Shown piece by piece: positions 35,695 to 45,975 of a stretch of DNA of 64,000 nt. A program made the position numbers and the translations under genes. Positions within the stretch are counted from its first letter, which is position 1; each line of letters opens with the position of its first letter. The notes under the pieces were generated by a model that saw nothing but the letters and a program-made list of their open reading frames with translations, was not told the DNA's origin and searched no databases. The DNA is from Phenylobacterium sp. (GTDB lineage: Bacteria; Pseudomonadota; Alphaproteobacteria; Caulobacterales; Caulobacteraceae), in contig NZ_JAUYOJ010000173.1 of NCBI RefSeq assembly GCF_030697925.1, forward strand, positions 1-64,000, written 5' to 3'.

Positions 35695-36288
35695 ATGCCG
35701 CTCGCCCTTCGCCAGGTGACCCACGACGACCTGATCCCGGACGAAGAGTTCGCCAAGGTCCGCGCGGAACGCCGGGCCGCCCTGCTGCCGGCCAAGCGGC
35801 TGCGCCGGATCGCGCTGGGCCCCAGCTGCACCGTCTATTTCGAGTCCTTCGAGACCATGTTGTTCCAGATCCAGGAGATGCTGCTCACCGAGAAGGGCGG
35901 CGCAGCTCAGGTTCCAGATGAGCTTGCGGCCTACAACCCCTTGATTCCCCAAGGTTCGGAACTGGTGGCGACCATCATGTTCGAGGTCGACGATCCGGTT
36001 CGGCGCGCGGCTTTGCTGGCCCGGCTGGGCGGTGTGGAGGAGCTGTTCTTCCTGCAGATCGGCGGCGACAAGGTCATGAGCGTCCCCGAGGGCGACGTGG
36101 AGCGCACCCGTGAGGACGGCAAGGCCTCCTCGGTCCACTTCGTCCGCTTCCCGCTGAAGCCCGAGCAGATCGCGGTCTTCCGCGATCCCGCCGTGGCGAT
36201 CCTGGTGGGCTGCGACCACGAGGCCTATGCCCACATGGCGGTGCTCGGACCGGCGACACGGGCCGAGCTGGCCAAGGATTTCGCCTAG
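35695..36288 (+). CDS. DUF3501 family protein
   Basis: A 197-residue protein matching DUF3501, recognisable from LIPDEEFAKVRAERR, the segment FESFETMLFQIQEMLLTEKG and VDDPVRRAALLARLGG. AAGGAGG precedes the ATG at 35695, and it begins 10 bases after the Fe-S protein stop. Its function is unknown; the conserved neighbourhood with rubrerythrin and the CCG protein suggests a redox or peroxide-stress role. Confidence 0.9.
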   Translation: MPLALRQVTHDDLIPDEEFAKVRAERRAALLPAKRLRRIALGPSCTVYFESFETMLFQIQEMLLTEKGGAAQVPDELAAYNPLIPQGSELVATIMFEVDDPVRRAALLARLGGVEELFFLQIGGDKVMSVPEGDVERTREDGKASSVHFVRFPLKPEQIAVFRDPAVAILVGCDHEAYAHMAVLGPATRAELAKDFA

Positions 36289-36339
36289 GGTTCGCGCGAA
36301 ACCGGTTTCCAAGCCCCGCGAACGCTCTAGGTTCGGGCG

Positions 36340-37596
36340 ATGGCCTCGTTCATCTCCGCCCTCCGCGCCGCCGCCGGCCAATCGACCCTGCGCATCCTGG
36401 CCAGCCTGGTGGTCGGCCTGATCCTGGGGGCTGCGCTCGCCGACGCCTGGTTCCTCGACAACATCCTGGCGGTGGCCGAGCCGGTGGGCGGGCTGTGGCT
36501 GGACGCCCTGCGCATGACCATCGTGCCGCTGGTCTTCTCGCTGCTGGTGGTGGGAATCGCCTCGGCGGCCGGCACCGCCGCCGCGGGCGGGACGGCGGCC
36601 AAGTCGCTCGCCTTCTTCGCGCTCTTCCTGGTGCTGTCGGCCAGCTTCTGCGCCGTGGCCTTGAGCGCGGTCCTGGCGGCGTGGCCCGCGCCCGTTGAAG
36701 CCGTGGCCGGCCTGCGCGAGGCGGCGGGCTCTTCCACGGACAAGGTGCCGGACTTCCCGACCATGGGCGCCTGGCTGCGCGCCTTCATCCCGACCAATCC
36801 CGTCGAGGCCGCGGCCACCGCCCAGATGGCGCCCCTGGTGGTGTTCGCCCTGCTATTCGGCCTGGCCGCCACCCGCATCCGGGCGGACCTGCAGACCGGC
36901 CTGATCGCGGTGTTCCAGGCGGTGATGGACACCATGCTGGTGCTGGTCCAGTGGGTGCTGTGGGTCGCGCCCGTGGGCGTCCTGGCCCTGGCCTTCATCG
37001 TCGGGGCCAAGGCGGGCTTCGGGGCCGCCGGGGCGCTCGGCCACTACATCCTGCTGCTGTCCGGCGTCTGCATCTCGGTCACTCTACTGGCCTATCTGAT
37101 CGCGCTGGTCGCCCGGGTCCCGCTGTTCGCCTTCGCCCGCGCCGTGGCGCCGGCCCAGGTGGTGGCCTTCTCCACCCAGTCCTCGATCGCTTCTCTGCCG
37201 GCCATGATCGCCGGCGCCGCGCAGCTCGGCGCGCCCGAGCGGGTCAGCGGCGTGGTCTTGCCGCTGGCGGTCTCGCTGTTCCGCATTACCAGCCCGGCGG
37301 CCAATCTGGGCGTGGCGATCTATTGCGCCCACGTCTACGGCGTAGACCTCACCGTCGCCCTGCTGATCGCCGGCGTCGGGGTGGCCGCCGTGATCAGCCT
37401 GGCCTCGGTGGGCCTGCCTGGCCAGATCACCTTCTTCACCACCACCGGCCCCATCTGTCTGATCATGGGCGTGCCGCTGGAACTGCTGCCGATCCTGCTG
37501 GCGGTGGAGACCATCCCGGATATCTTCCGCACTGTGGGCAATGTGACCGCCGACGTGGCGGTCACCTGTCTCGTCGACGAGCGGGCCAAGCCATGA
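36340..37596 (+). CDS. Dicarboxylate/amino acid:cation symporter (DAACS family)
   Basis: A 418-residue inner-membrane secondary transporter of the GltP/DctA family. It has about eight helices plus the hairpin motif STQSSIASLPAM and the conserved TMVPLVFSLL-like and SPAANLGVAIYCAHVYGVD segments. It would take up C4-dicarboxylates, glutamate or aspartate with protons or sodium. The stop overlaps the TetR start by 4 bases, an arrangement that suggests local control. Confidence 0.9.
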   Translation: MASFISALRAAAGQSTLRILASLVVGLILGAALADAWFLDNILAVAEPVGGLWLDALRMTIVPLVFSLLVVGIASAAGTAAAGGTAAKSLAFFALFLVLSASFCAVALSAVLAAWPAPVEAVAGLREAAGSSTDKVPDFPTMGAWLRAFIPTNPVEAAATAQMAPLVVFALLFGLAATRIRADLQTGLIAVFQAVMDTMLVLVQWVLWVAPVGVLALAFIVGAKAGFGAAGALGHYILLLSGVCISVTLLAYLIALVARVPLFAFARAVAPAQVVAFSTQSSIASLPAMIAGAAQLGAPERVSGVVLPLAVSLFRITSPAANLGVAIYCAHVYGVDLTVALLIAGVGVAAVISLASVGLPGQITFFTTTGPICLIMGVPLELLPILLAVETIPDIFRTVGNVTADVAVTCLVDERAKP

Positions 37597-38291
37597 CCAC
37601 CCCGGTCCTGCGTCCCATCGCCGCCTCGCGCGGTCGCCGTCGGAAGGGGGAGGGCCCTGACCTGCGCGGCGCTATCCTCGACGCCGCCGAGCTGCTGTTC
37701 GCCGGACACGGCTTCTACGGGGTCACCACACGCCAGGTAGCGGCCGAGGCTGGCGTCGACACCGCCCTGATCCACTATTATTTCGGCTCCAAGCGCGACC
37801 TGTTCGACGCGGTCTTCGCCCGCCGCGCCGAGATACTGAACGCCGAGCGCCTGCAGGCCATGGCCGCCTACGAGGCCGCTCATCCGGGAACCATGACAGC
37901 CAGCGGCGTGATCGAGGCCTTCATCGGCCCGCTGATCGAGCGTTCCCTGACCGCCGAGGCGGGCTGGAAGAACTATTTCCGGCTGGTGGCCCTGGTGAAC
38001 AACACCCCGGCCTGGGGCGGGGAGACCATGCACCGGTACTTCGACCCCGTGGTCCACCGGTTCATCGACACCCTGAAGAAGGTGATGCCGGGGGCCGAAC
38101 TCGCCGACCTCTACTGGGGCTACCAGTTCCTCACCGGCTCGATGATGCTGGCCCTGTCGGAGACTGGCCGCATCGACCAACTTTCCGAGGGGCTCTGTCG
38201 CTCGACCGACTTGGCCGCGGTGCGGGCCCGGCTGTTCGACTACTGCGCCGCCGGCTTCGAGGCGATCGTCGGAAAGTCAGCGCCCAGCTAG
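37593..38291 (+). CDS. TetR/AcrR-family regulator
   Basis: A 232-residue regulator with the TetR helix-turn-helix (AAELLFAGHGFYGVTTRQVAAEAGVDTALIHYYFGSKRDLFDAVFARR, about residues 32-80) and a C-terminal domain of the CecR/DUF1956-like type. The start at 37593 overlaps the symporter stop (ATGA); the ORF-track start is a shadow frame of the symporter. It precedes a TonB receptor and may control the symporter or receptor. Confidence 0.9.
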   Translation: MTTPVLRPIAASRGRRRKGEGPDLRGAILDAAELLFAGHGFYGVTTRQVAAEAGVDTALIHYYFGSKRDLFDAVFARRAEILNAERLQAMAAYEAAHPGTMTASGVIEAFIGPLIERSLTAEAGWKNYFRLVALVNNTPAWGGETMHRYFDPVVHRFIDTLKKVMPGAELADLYWGYQFLTGSMMLALSETGRIDQLSEGLCRSTDLAAVRARLFDYCAAGFEAIVGKSAPS

Positions 38292-38455
38292 CGGGGCTGT
38301 GGCGCCAATTCATCACTTGATTAAAAAACGTGCGGGCGGGGCGTCACGCCCCTGGCGGCGCACGCCCGAATAGTCGCAGTGTCCGCGAAATTCGTCCGAC
38401 GATGAATTTCAACAACGCTCGCCGTCCGAACGGCCGGGCCTGGGAGAGAGACACG

Positions 38456-40684
38456 ATGCACAACATGTTGAAGGCGGCGCTCCTGGCGGGCGCGGCGTGG
38501 TCGGCTATGGCGACGATGGCCGTGGCCCAGACTCCGGACGGCGATGGAACGACCGTCGAGGAGATGGTGGTCACCGCGCGGCGTCGCGAGGAAAGCTTGA
38601 AGGACGTCCCGGTCGCCGTGACCGCCGTGACCGCCGAGCGCCTGGAGCGCACGGGCGCCGTCGACCTGACCGTCATGCAGCAGACCACGCCCAACCTGAC
38701 CGTCCAGGTGGCGCGGGGCTCCAACTCGACCCTGATCTCCTTCATCCGCGGCGTCGGCCAGCAGGACCCGCTATGGGGCTTCGAGCCTGGCGTCGGCCTC
38801 TATATCGACGACGTCTATGTCGCCCGCCCGCAGGCCGCGGTGCTGGACGTGTTCGATATCGAGCGGATCGAGGTGCTGCGCGGGCCCCAGGGCACGCTCT
38901 ACGGCCGCAACACCATCGGTGGGGCGATCAAGTACGTCACCGCCAAGATCCAGGGCGAGCCGGAAATGAAGTTCAAGGGAGCCTTCGGCTCCTACGGCCA
39001 GCGCGACTTCGTGGCCTCGGCCAAAGGCAAGGTCTCCGACACCGTGGGCCTTGGCCTCACCTGGGCCAAGTTCGACCGCGACGGCTATGGCACGAACCTC
39101 AACACCGGCGCCGAGCACTACAACAAGGACGTGGGCGCGGCGCGGGCGACCATCGAGTGGGAGCCCTCCGAACAGCTGTTCTTCCGCCTGTCGGGCGACC
39201 TGGTGCAGGACAAGTCCAACCCGCGCCACGGCCACCGCGAGACCCCGGCCTTGAACTTCCTGGGTCAACCCATCGCCGGCGGCGCCCCGCCGGCCGACGT
39301 CTATGACACCTACGCCGGATCTGGCGACGTCAACCGGGTCGAGACCCGCGGCGTCTCGCTGCTGGGCCAATGGAACGTCAGCGACACGCTGACCTTCAAG
39401 TCGATCACCGCCTACCGCGCCGGCGAGACCGAAGGCACGATCGACTTCGACGAACTGCCGGCCAAGATCCTCGACATCCCGGCCCGCTACAACGACCATC
39501 AGTTCAGCCAGGAACTGCAACTTCTCTATACCGGCGAGCGCCTGCAGGCGGTGGCCGGGGTGTTCTACCTGAACGCCACGGCGGCCGGCGCCTTCGACAC
39601 CGTGCTGAGCCAGGCCAACCTGACCATCGCCACGGCCGGTGCGGTCGACACCAAGAGCTGGTCGGCCTTCGCCGACGTGAGCTACGACCTCACCGACGCC
39701 CTGACCCTGTCGGTCGGCGGACGCTGGACCCGGGACGAGAAGACCGGCCAGGTCTATCGCCAGAATTTCACCGGCTTGATCAGCCCGCTGTTCGGCAACC
39801 CGACGGCGATCCCGGGCCTGGTGCGGTCGAACTTCACCAACGAGAAGTCGTTCGAGAAGTTCACCCCGCGGGTCTCGCTGCGCTACGAGGTCAATCCCGA
39901 CCTGACCGGTTACGTCTCCTACAGCCAGGGCTTCAAGTCGGGCGGCTTCGACATGCGGGCCGACGCCATCCTGACCCCCACCTCGGTCGACGGATATGAG
40001 CCGGAAACCGTGGATTCCTACGAGGCGGGTCTGAAGGGCTACTTCTTCGACCGCCGCCTGTCGCTCAATTCGGCGGTGTTCTACGGCAAATACAAGGATC
40101 AGCAGATCACCCAGCAGACCCCGGTCGGCGCCTCCATCGCCAGCCAGGTGCTGAACGTCGGCAAGAGCCACATGTCGGGCTTCGAGCTGGAAGGCGTCGC
40201 TTCCTTCACTTCCAGCCTCAGCGCCAACTTCTCGCTGGGTTACATCAAGGCCGAGTTCGACGAATACAGCGCCCTCGACCTCACGGTCGTTCCGCGGGTT
40301 GTGCGCGACTTCGCCAATAGCCGCGTATTCCAGAACACACCGGAATGGAACGGCAGCGTCGGCCTGACCTACATCCACGACATGGGCGACCACGGGAAGG
40401 TCAGCTTCTCGCCGAGCGCCGCCTATCGCAGCAGCTTCCATATGTTCGAGATCCCCTCGATGCTGGACCAGAAGGCCTACTGGCTGATGGACGCCAGCGT
40501 GGTCTGGTCGTCGTCCGATGATCGCTACCGCGTGGGCCTGCACGGCAAGAACCTCGGCGAGGAGACCTATCGCGTCGGCGGCTACAACTTCCCGCAGACA
40601 GCCGGCGTCCTGTTCGGCAACTCGGTGACCGCCTTCTACGGCCCGCCGCGCACCGTGACCTTGTCGCTCGAAGCCAAGTTCTAG
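38456..40684 (+). CDS. TonB-dependent outer-membrane receptor 3
   Basis: A 742-residue TonB-dependent transporter. It has a signal peptide ending at ATMAVAQ, a TonB-box-like EEMVVTARRR, a plug with FIRGVGQQDPLWGFEPGVGLYIDD and IEVLRGPQGTLYGRNTIGG, and a barrel ending LSLEAKF. GGGAGAGAG precedes the ATG at 38456. It is followed by a terminator and an MFS gene; the pair may import and export one nutrient. No operator of the inositol type is seen. Confidence 0.9.
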   Translation: MHNMLKAALLAGAAWSAMATMAVAQTPDGDGTTVEEMVVTARRREESLKDVPVAVTAVTAERLERTGAVDLTVMQQTTPNLTVQVARGSNSTLISFIRGVGQQDPLWGFEPGVGLYIDDVYVARPQAAVLDVFDIERIEVLRGPQGTLYGRNTIGGAIKYVTAKIQGEPEMKFKGAFGSYGQRDFVASAKGKVSDTVGLGLTWAKFDRDGYGTNLNTGAEHYNKDVGAARATIEWEPSEQLFFRLSGDLVQDKSNPRHGHRETPALNFLGQPIAGGAPPADVYDTYAGSGDVNRVETRGVSLLGQWNVSDTLTFKSITAYRAGETEGTIDFDELPAKILDIPARYNDHQFSQELQLLYTGERLQAVAGVFYLNATAAGAFDTVLSQANLTIATAGAVDTKSWSAFADVSYDLTDALTLSVGGRWTRDEKTGQVYRQNFTGLISPLFGNPTAIPGLVRSNFTNEKSFEKFTPRVSLRYEVNPDLTGYVSYSQGFKSGGFDMRADAILTPTSVDGYEPETVDSYEAGLKGYFFDRRLSLNSAVFYGKYKDQQITQQTPVGASIASQVLNVGKSHMSGFELEGVASFTSSLSANFSLGYIKAEFDEYSALDLTVVPRVVRDFANSRVFQNTPEWNGSVGLTYIHDMGDHGKVSFSPSAAYRSSFHMFEIPSMLDQKAYWLMDASVVWSSSDDRYRVGLHGKNLGEETYRVGGYNFPQTAGVLFGNSVTAFYGPPRTVTLSLEAKF

Positions 40685-40697
40685 GCTTCTTCACAAG

Positions 40698-40727
40698 GGG
40701 CGCGGGGCTTTCGGCTCCGCGCCCTTT
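40698..40727 (+). terminator. Rho-independent terminator after TonB receptor 3
   Basis: GGGCGCGGGGC-TTTCG-GCTCCGCGCCC with a short TTT run forms a GC-rich stem with one mismatch just after the receptor stop. It separates the receptor from the MFS gene. Confidence 0.65.
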
Positions 40728-40749
40728 CGATTCCTGATAGGGCTCGACC

Positions 40750-42042
40750 ATGGCCACGACGGACGCGCGAGCGACGGTGCGGGGCGGCGGCTATCGCTAT
40801 GCGGTGCTGGCGCTGCTGATCATCGCCTACACCTTCAACTTCCTGGACCGCCAGATCCTCGGGATCCTGGCCGGTTCCATCAAGAAGGACCTCAATCTCA
40901 CCGACAGCCAGCTCGGCTTGATGGGCGGGCTGGCCTTCGCGCTGTTCTATACCGGGCTTGGCATCCCCATCGCCTGGCTGGCCGACCGCTGGAGCCGCAC
41001 CTGGATCATGACCGGGGCGCTGACCATCTGGAGCGGCTTCACGGCGCTCTGCGGCCTCGCCACCGGCTTCTGGCCCTTGTTCCTGTGCCGCATGGGCGTG
41101 GGCGTGGGGGAGGCGGGCGGCGTGGCCCCGGCCTATTCGCTGATCTCCGACTACTTCCCCAAGGAACAACGGGCGCGCGCCTTGGCGGCCTATTCCTTCG
41201 GCATCCCGGTGGGCAGCGCGCTGGGCATCCTGTTCGGCGGCCTGATCGCCGCCAGCATCGACTGGCGCGCGGCCTTCATCATCGTGGGCCTGATGGGCGT
41301 GGCGCTGGCGCCGGTGTTCCGCCTTGTGGTGCGCGAGCCTCGCCGGGGCTTGGCCGACCTGGAGGCCGGCGCGCCGATTCCCGAGACCGAGCCCGTCGCC
41401 CCGCCGAAGGGGGCGCTCGGCCTTCTGCTGAGGAAACCCAGCTTCTGGCTGATCTCGCTCGCGGCCGCGGCCTCGTCGGTTTGCGGCTATGGCGTCTCGT
41501 TCTGGCTGCCGTCCTTCTTCGAGCGGAGCCTGGGCATGGGCCTGGTCGACCGGTCGCTGTTCCTGGGGGCCATCACCCTGGTGGGCGGCACCGCGGGCGT
41601 CTGGGCCGGCGGATGGCTGGGCGACCGGCTCGGCGGTCGCGACAAGCGCTTCTACCTGCTGGTCCCGGCGGCGGCCTTCGCGCTCGCCCTGCCGTGCTTC
41701 TTCTTCGCCATCGGGGCCAAGTCGTTGGCCATGGCCTTCGTGCTGTTCCTGATCCCCCAGGGCCTGAACCTCGCCTGGCTGGGACCGGTGATCAACGCCA
41801 TCCAGCACCTGGTTCCGGCCGCCTCGCGCTCCACGGCCAGCGCCTGCTTCCTGTTCGTCAACAACCTGATCGGCCTCGGCCTGGGCACCTACTACTTCGG
41901 CGCGGTCTCGGACCTGCTGACCCCGCGCTTCGGCGCCGAGGCTCTGCGCTACGCCATCTATTCCGGGCTGGGATTCTATCTCTTGAGCGCGCTGCTTTTC
42001 GTGGCCGCCGCCGGCGTCATCAGGCGCGATTGGGTCGACTGA
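40750..42042 (+). CDS. MFS transporter, spinster-like
   Basis: A 430-residue major-facilitator permease with an N-terminal helix pair, YTFNFLDRQILGILAGSIKKDL, and the MFS loop motif WLADRWSRTWIM. It also has GVGEAGGVAPAYSLISDYFPKEQRARALAAYS, which is characteristic of spinster-like transporters. It could take up the solute delivered by TonB receptor 3. The substrate is unknown. Confidence 0.9.
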   Translation: MATTDARATVRGGGYRYAVLALLIIAYTFNFLDRQILGILAGSIKKDLNLTDSQLGLMGGLAFALFYTGLGIPIAWLADRWSRTWIMTGALTIWSGFTALCGLATGFWPLFLCRMGVGVGEAGGVAPAYSLISDYFPKEQRARALAAYSFGIPVGSALGILFGGLIAASIDWRAAFIIVGLMGVALAPVFRLVVREPRRGLADLEAGAPIPETEPVAPPKGALGLLLRKPSFWLISLAAAASSVCGYGVSFWLPSFFERSLGMGLVDRSLFLGAITLVGGTAGVWAGGWLGDRLGGRDKRFYLLVPAAAFALALPCFFFAIGAKSLAMAFVLFLIPQGLNLAWLGPVINAIQHLVPAASRSTASACFLFVNNLIGLGLGTYYFGAVSDLLTPRFGAEALRYAIYSGLGFYLLSALLFVAAAGVIRRDWVD

Positions 42043-42125
42043 TTGCGAGCGTTGCAGCGCACGTCCCGCCGCTATAGGTTCCCCCGCTCAAAACCCTAAC
42101 GCCCTTTCGCGCGGAGTCCCCTTTC

Positions 42126-42902
42126 GTGGTTGATGTCTTTGAAGAGGTCGAGGAGCAGCTCCGCTCCGACCGCTACAAGGCGCTTGCGCTGAAAATCCTG
42201 CCGTGGATCGGCGGGGCCCTGGTGCTGGCCCTTGTCGTCGCCCTCGGGATCTGGGGCTATCAGAGCTATCGCGCCAAGGCCCATACCGAGGCCTCCGACC
42301 AGTACGCCTCGGCCATCGAGGCCTTCAATTCCGGCGACCGGAACGAGGCCGTGCGGCTGTGGGGCGAGGTCGGAAAGTCGTCATCCAAGGCCTACAAGTC
42401 CCTGGCCCTTCAGCAGTTGGGCGGGCTCCAGCTCTCCGACGGCAAGGTCGCCGAGGCCGTGAAGCTGTTCGACGAAGCCGCCGAGGCCGCGCCGACCCCG
42501 GTGCTGGGCGACGTCGCCCGCCTCAAATCCGCCTTCGCCTTGCTCGACTCAAGCTCGTACAAGGACATGGAGGCGCGCCTGAAGCCGCTCACTGAGGAAG
42601 GCCGCCCCTATCGGGTCCAAGCGCGCGAAGCGCTGGCCTTCGCCAAGATCATGGCCGGCGACCTGCCGGGCGCGCGGACCGAGTTCTCCGTGCTGTCGCT
42701 GATGGTCGACGGCGGCGAGGGCGTGAGCCAGCGCGCCAAGGCCGCCATCGCCCTGATCGATTCCGGCTCGGCCAAGGCGGTGCCTGGCGCGGTGAAGGCC
42801 GCCCTGGCCCTGCCGCCCGCCGTCGCCCTTCCGCCGGGCGCCCTGCCGCCCGGGCTCCAAGCCCAGCCCGCGCCGCAACAGCCAGCCCCTGGACCCCAAT
42901 GA
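42126..42902 (+). CDS. YfgM-like tetratricopeptide protein
   Basis: A 258-residue protein with an N-terminal cytoplasmic segment (DVFEEVEEQLRSDRYKAL), one transmembrane helix (WIGGALVLALVVALGIWGY) and a TPR-type region outside (YASAIEAFNSGDRNEAVRLWGEV, then SLALQQLGGLQLSDGKVAEA). It ends in a Pro/Gln-rich tail. The GTG at 42126 is the only plausible start. It overlaps bamB by 4 bases, as in the common yfgM-bamB-der arrangement, and may assist secretion or outer-membrane biogenesis. Confidence 0.85.
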   Translation: MVDVFEEVEEQLRSDRYKALALKILPWIGGALVLALVVALGIWGYQSYRAKAHTEASDQYASAIEAFNSGDRNEAVRLWGEVGKSSSKAYKSLALQQLGGLQLSDGKVAEAVKLFDEAAEAAPTPVLGDVARLKSAFALLDSSSYKDMEARLKPLTEEGRPYRVQAREALAFAKIMAGDLPGARTEFSVLSLMVDGGEGVSQRAKAAIALIDSGSAKAVPGAVKAALALPPAVALPPGALPPGLQAQPAPQQPAPGPQ

Positions 42903-44302
42903 CGTCGATCCGCCGTAACAGCCTGCTCGTCCTGCTCCTCGCGGCCTCCGTGGCCGTGAGCGGCTGCTCGACGATCAACAGGCTGAACCCGTTCAACCGC
43001 GGCGGGGACGACAGTCCCAGCGAGACCGCCGCCGAGGGCGAGCGAATCTCCATCGTCGCGGCCGACCAGACCCTGGAAGTCGCCGAAGCCCTCAAGGGCG
43101 CGGACTTCTTCCTGCCGACTCCCGCGGCGGTCACCGAGTGGCCGCTGCCCGGCGGGACGGCCGAGCAGTCGGTGGGCCATCCGGAGGCCGGCGGTGGCCT
43201 GTCCATCGCCTGGAAGCGCGGCTTTGGCCAGGGCTCGGGCAAGGGCGCCTACGTCACCGCCCCGCCGGTCGCCGCGAACGGCAAGATCTTCGTCATGGAT
43301 GGCGAGGCCACGGTCTCGGCCTTCGACGCCCAGTCCGGCTCCCAGGTGTGGAAGGCCAACCTCCGCCCCAGCAGCAAACGCGACAAGGAAGCCTTCGGCG
43401 GCGGTCTCGCCGTGGCCGACGGCAAGCTCTATGTCGCCTCGGGCTATCGCTTCGTCGCCCAGCTCAACGCAGACACCGGCGCGGTCGTCTGGAAGACCAT
43501 GACGGAACAGCCGATCCACGCCGCGCCCACGGTTTCGGGCGGACGCCTGTTCGTGGTCGCCGTGGACAACACCCTGCTGACCTTCGACACCGCCAACGGC
43601 GCCGATGGCTGGACCTATCAGGGCCTGTCGGAATCGGCCCGCATCCTGGCGGCCTCGTCGCCGGCGGTCTCGGGCGACACCGTGGTCGCGGCCTTCGGGT
43701 CCGGCGAACTGGTGGCCTTGCGCGCGGCCAATGGCAATGACCTGTGGAACGAGGCGCTCAGCCGCGCCAACCGCAACAACGCACTGTCCGAGATCCGCGA
43801 CATCCCCGGCCGCCCGGTGATCTATCAGGGCGACGTCTTCGCGGTCAGCCATTCGGGCGTGTTCGCGGCCACCGACCTGCGCACCGGCCAGGCCCGCTGG
43901 AGCCTGCCGGTCACCGGCATCACCACCCCGTGGCCGGCCGGCGACGTGGTCTATGTGGTGTCGAAGGCCGGTGAGGTGATCTGCGTCGCCCGCGAGAGCG
44001 GCCAGATCTATTGGATCCGAGACCTGGGCGTCGGGCGCGAACAGTCCAAGGGCGGTCTGTTCGGCATGAAGTTCCTGGGCCGGAAGAACTATACAAGCCG
44101 CCCGTTCTGGTCGAGCCCGATCCTGGCTTCGAACCGGATCGTGCTGGCCGGCACCAGCGGCGAGCTGGTGGCGATCAACGCCAAGACCGGCGAAGTCGAA
44201 AAGACCATGAACCTTGGCGCCCCCACCCTGATCGGCCCGATCGCGGTGAACGGAACCATCTATGTCGTGACGGATGAGGCTCAACTCATCGCGCTGCGCT
44301 AG
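42899..44302 (+). CDS. bamB: Outer-membrane protein assembly factor BamB
   Basis: A 467-residue lipoprotein with a lipobox at VSGCS (Cys23). It also has eight-bladed PQQ-type beta-propeller repeats, seen as [40 protein letters not shown] and [17 protein letters not shown]. It would sit on the periplasmic face of the outer membrane as part of the BAM complex. It overlaps the yfgM-like gene (ATGA) and is followed by der after 20 bases. Supplying so many TonB barrels makes it important here. Confidence 0.9.
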   Translation: MTSIRRNSLLVLLLAASVAVSGCSTINRLNPFNRGGDDSPSETAAEGERISIVAADQTLEVAEALKGADFFLPTPAAVTEWPLPGGTAEQSVGHPEAGGGLSIAWKRGFGQGSGKGAYVTAPPVAANGKIFVMDGEATVSAFDAQSGSQVWKANLRPSSKRDKEAFGGGLAVADGKLYVASGYRFVAQLNADTGAVVWKTMTEQPIHAAPTVSGGRLFVVAVDNTLLTFDTANGADGWTYQGLSESARILAASSPAVSGDTVVAAFGSGELVALRAANGNDLWNEALSRANRNNALSEIRDIPGRPVIYQGDVFAVSHSGVFAATDLRTGQARWSLPVTGITTPWPAGDVVYVVSKAGEVICVARESGQIYWIRDLGVGREQSKGGLFGMKFLGRKNYTSRPFWSSPILASNRIVLAGTSGELVAINAKTGEVEKTMNLGAPTLIGPIAVNGTIYVVTDEAQLIALR

Positions 44303-44322
44303 ACCGGACGAAACGTGACGCT

Positions 44323-45975
44323 ATGCCGATGCGGCTAGCCATTGTCGGGCGTCCCAACGTCGGGAAGTCGACGCTGTTCAACCGGCTTGCCGGGCGCAAG
44401 CTCGCCATCGTCGACGACCAGCCGGGGGTCACCCGCGACCGGCGCTATGGCACGGGCCGGATCGGCGACCTGGACCTGGAGCTGATCGACACCGCCGGCT
44501 TCGAGGACGTCACCGACGACAGTCTCGAATCGCGGATGCGCCAGCAGACCGAGCTCGCCATCGCCGAGGCCGACGTGGCCCTGTTCGTCATCGACGCCCG
44601 CGACGGCGTGACCCCGATGGACGAGGTGTTCGCCGAGATCCTGCGCAAGCACGACAAGCCGGTGATCGTCGCGGCCAACAAGGCCGAGAGCAAGGCCAGC
44701 GACATCGGCGTCATGGAAGCGTTCGGCCTGGGCCTGGGCGAACCCGTCGCCATCTCCGCCGAGCATGGCGAGGGCATGGCCGACCTCTTTCAGGCCCTGC
44801 TGGCCGTCCAGCCGGACGATGACGAGGAAGCCGCCGAGGAGGCCGACAAGCCGATCCGCATCGCCATCGTCGGCCGCCCGAACGCCGGCAAGTCGACCCT
44901 GGTCAACAAGCTGATCGGCGAGGACCGCCTGCTGACCGGTCCCGAGGCCGGGATCACCCGCGACGCCATCTCCGTGGACTGGACCTGGGACGGCCAAGCC
45001 ATCCGCCTGGTCGACACCGCGGGCCTGCGCCGCAAGGCCAAGGTCCAGGAGAACCTGGAGAAGCTCTCCACCCACGACTCGATCCGGGCCATCACCTTCG
45101 CCGAGATCGTCATCCTGGTGATGGACGCCACCCACCCGTTCGAGATTCAGGATTTGCAGATCGCCGACCTGGTCGAGCGGGAAGGGCGCGGCCTGGTCTT
45201 CTGCTTGGCCAAGTGGGACCTGGTGGCCGACCAGGGCGCGACGCTGAAATACCTGATCGAGGAGGCCGGCCGCTTGCTGCCGCAGCTTCGCGGCTCGCCG
45301 GTGATCGCGCTCTCGGCCGAGACCGGCCGCCATCTCGACCGGCTGATGCCGGCGGTGATCAAGGTCCACAAGGACTGGTCGACTAAGGTCAAGACCCGCG
45401 ACCTCAACGACTGGCTGCACATGGCCATCGAGCGCCATCCGCCCCCGGCCGTGGGCGGCCGTCGCGTGCGCCCGAAATACATGGCCCAGACCAAGGCCCG
45501 GCCGCCGACCTTCGTGCTGTTTGCGAGCCGCGCCGACCAGCTGCCCGACCACTACCGGCGCTATCTAATCAACTCGTTGCGCGAGAGCTTCGACATGCCC
45601 GGGGTGCCCATGCGGCTCACCGTCAAGTCGAACAAGAACCCCTATGCCGAGGGCGAGGACAAGGGCGGCCCGAAGCCGCGCTCCCAGGCCCCGGTGTTCG
45701 CCCCCAAGATCGGCAAGAAGGCGGCCGCCCCCAAGGGCGTCGCAGCCACCCGCGCCGGGATCACCGCCGCGGCCATGGCGGCGGAACTCGATGCGCCAGC
45801 GGTGAAGGCCAAGCCGAAACCCAAGGTGAAGCCCAAGACCAAGCTGGCCTCGGTGGGCAAGCCGAAGATCGGCGCCGGCCCCACGCCCAAGGGGCGCAAG
45901 GCCAAGCTGATGCGCCCCGGCGTCAAGCCGAAGCGAGCTTCCCGGCCGCCGCCCAGTCGGAAAAGCGGACGTTGA
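44323..45975 (+). CDS. der: Ribosome-assembly GTPase Der (EngA) with extended basic tail
   Basis: A 550-residue GTPase with two tandem G domains ([16 protein letters not shown] at residue 7; [19 protein letters not shown] near 187) and a C-terminal KH-like domain. It is essential for 50S assembly. The protein is 60-100 residues longer than usual, with a Lys/Ala/Pro-rich C-terminal tail ([13 protein letters not shown]). Its last 53 bases overlap the convergent SDR gene, so both reading frames are coding there. Confidence 0.95.
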   Translation: MPMRLAIVGRPNVGKSTLFNRLAGRKLAIVDDQPGVTRDRRYGTGRIGDLDLELIDTAGFEDVTDDSLESRMRQQTELAIAEADVALFVIDARDGVTPMDEVFAEILRKHDKPVIVAANKAESKASDIGVMEAFGLGLGEPVAISAEHGEGMADLFQALLAVQPDDDEEAAEEADKPIRIAIVGRPNAGKSTLVNKLIGEDRLLTGPEAGITRDAISVDWTWDGQAIRLVDTAGLRRKAKVQENLEKLSTHDSIRAITFAEIVILVMDATHPFEIQDLQIADLVEREGRGLVFCLAKWDLVADQGATLKYLIEEAGRLLPQLRGSPVIALSAETGRHLDRLMPAVIKVHKDWSTKVKTRDLNDWLHMAIERHPPPAVGGRRVRPKYMAQTKARPPTFVLFASRADQLPDHYRRYLINSLRESFDMPGVPMRLTVKSNKNPYAEGEDKGGPKPRSQAPVFAPKIGKKAAAPKGVAATRAGITAAAMAAELDAPAVKAKPKPKVKPKTKLASVGKPKIGAGPTPKGRKAKLMRPGVKPKRASRPPPSRKSGR

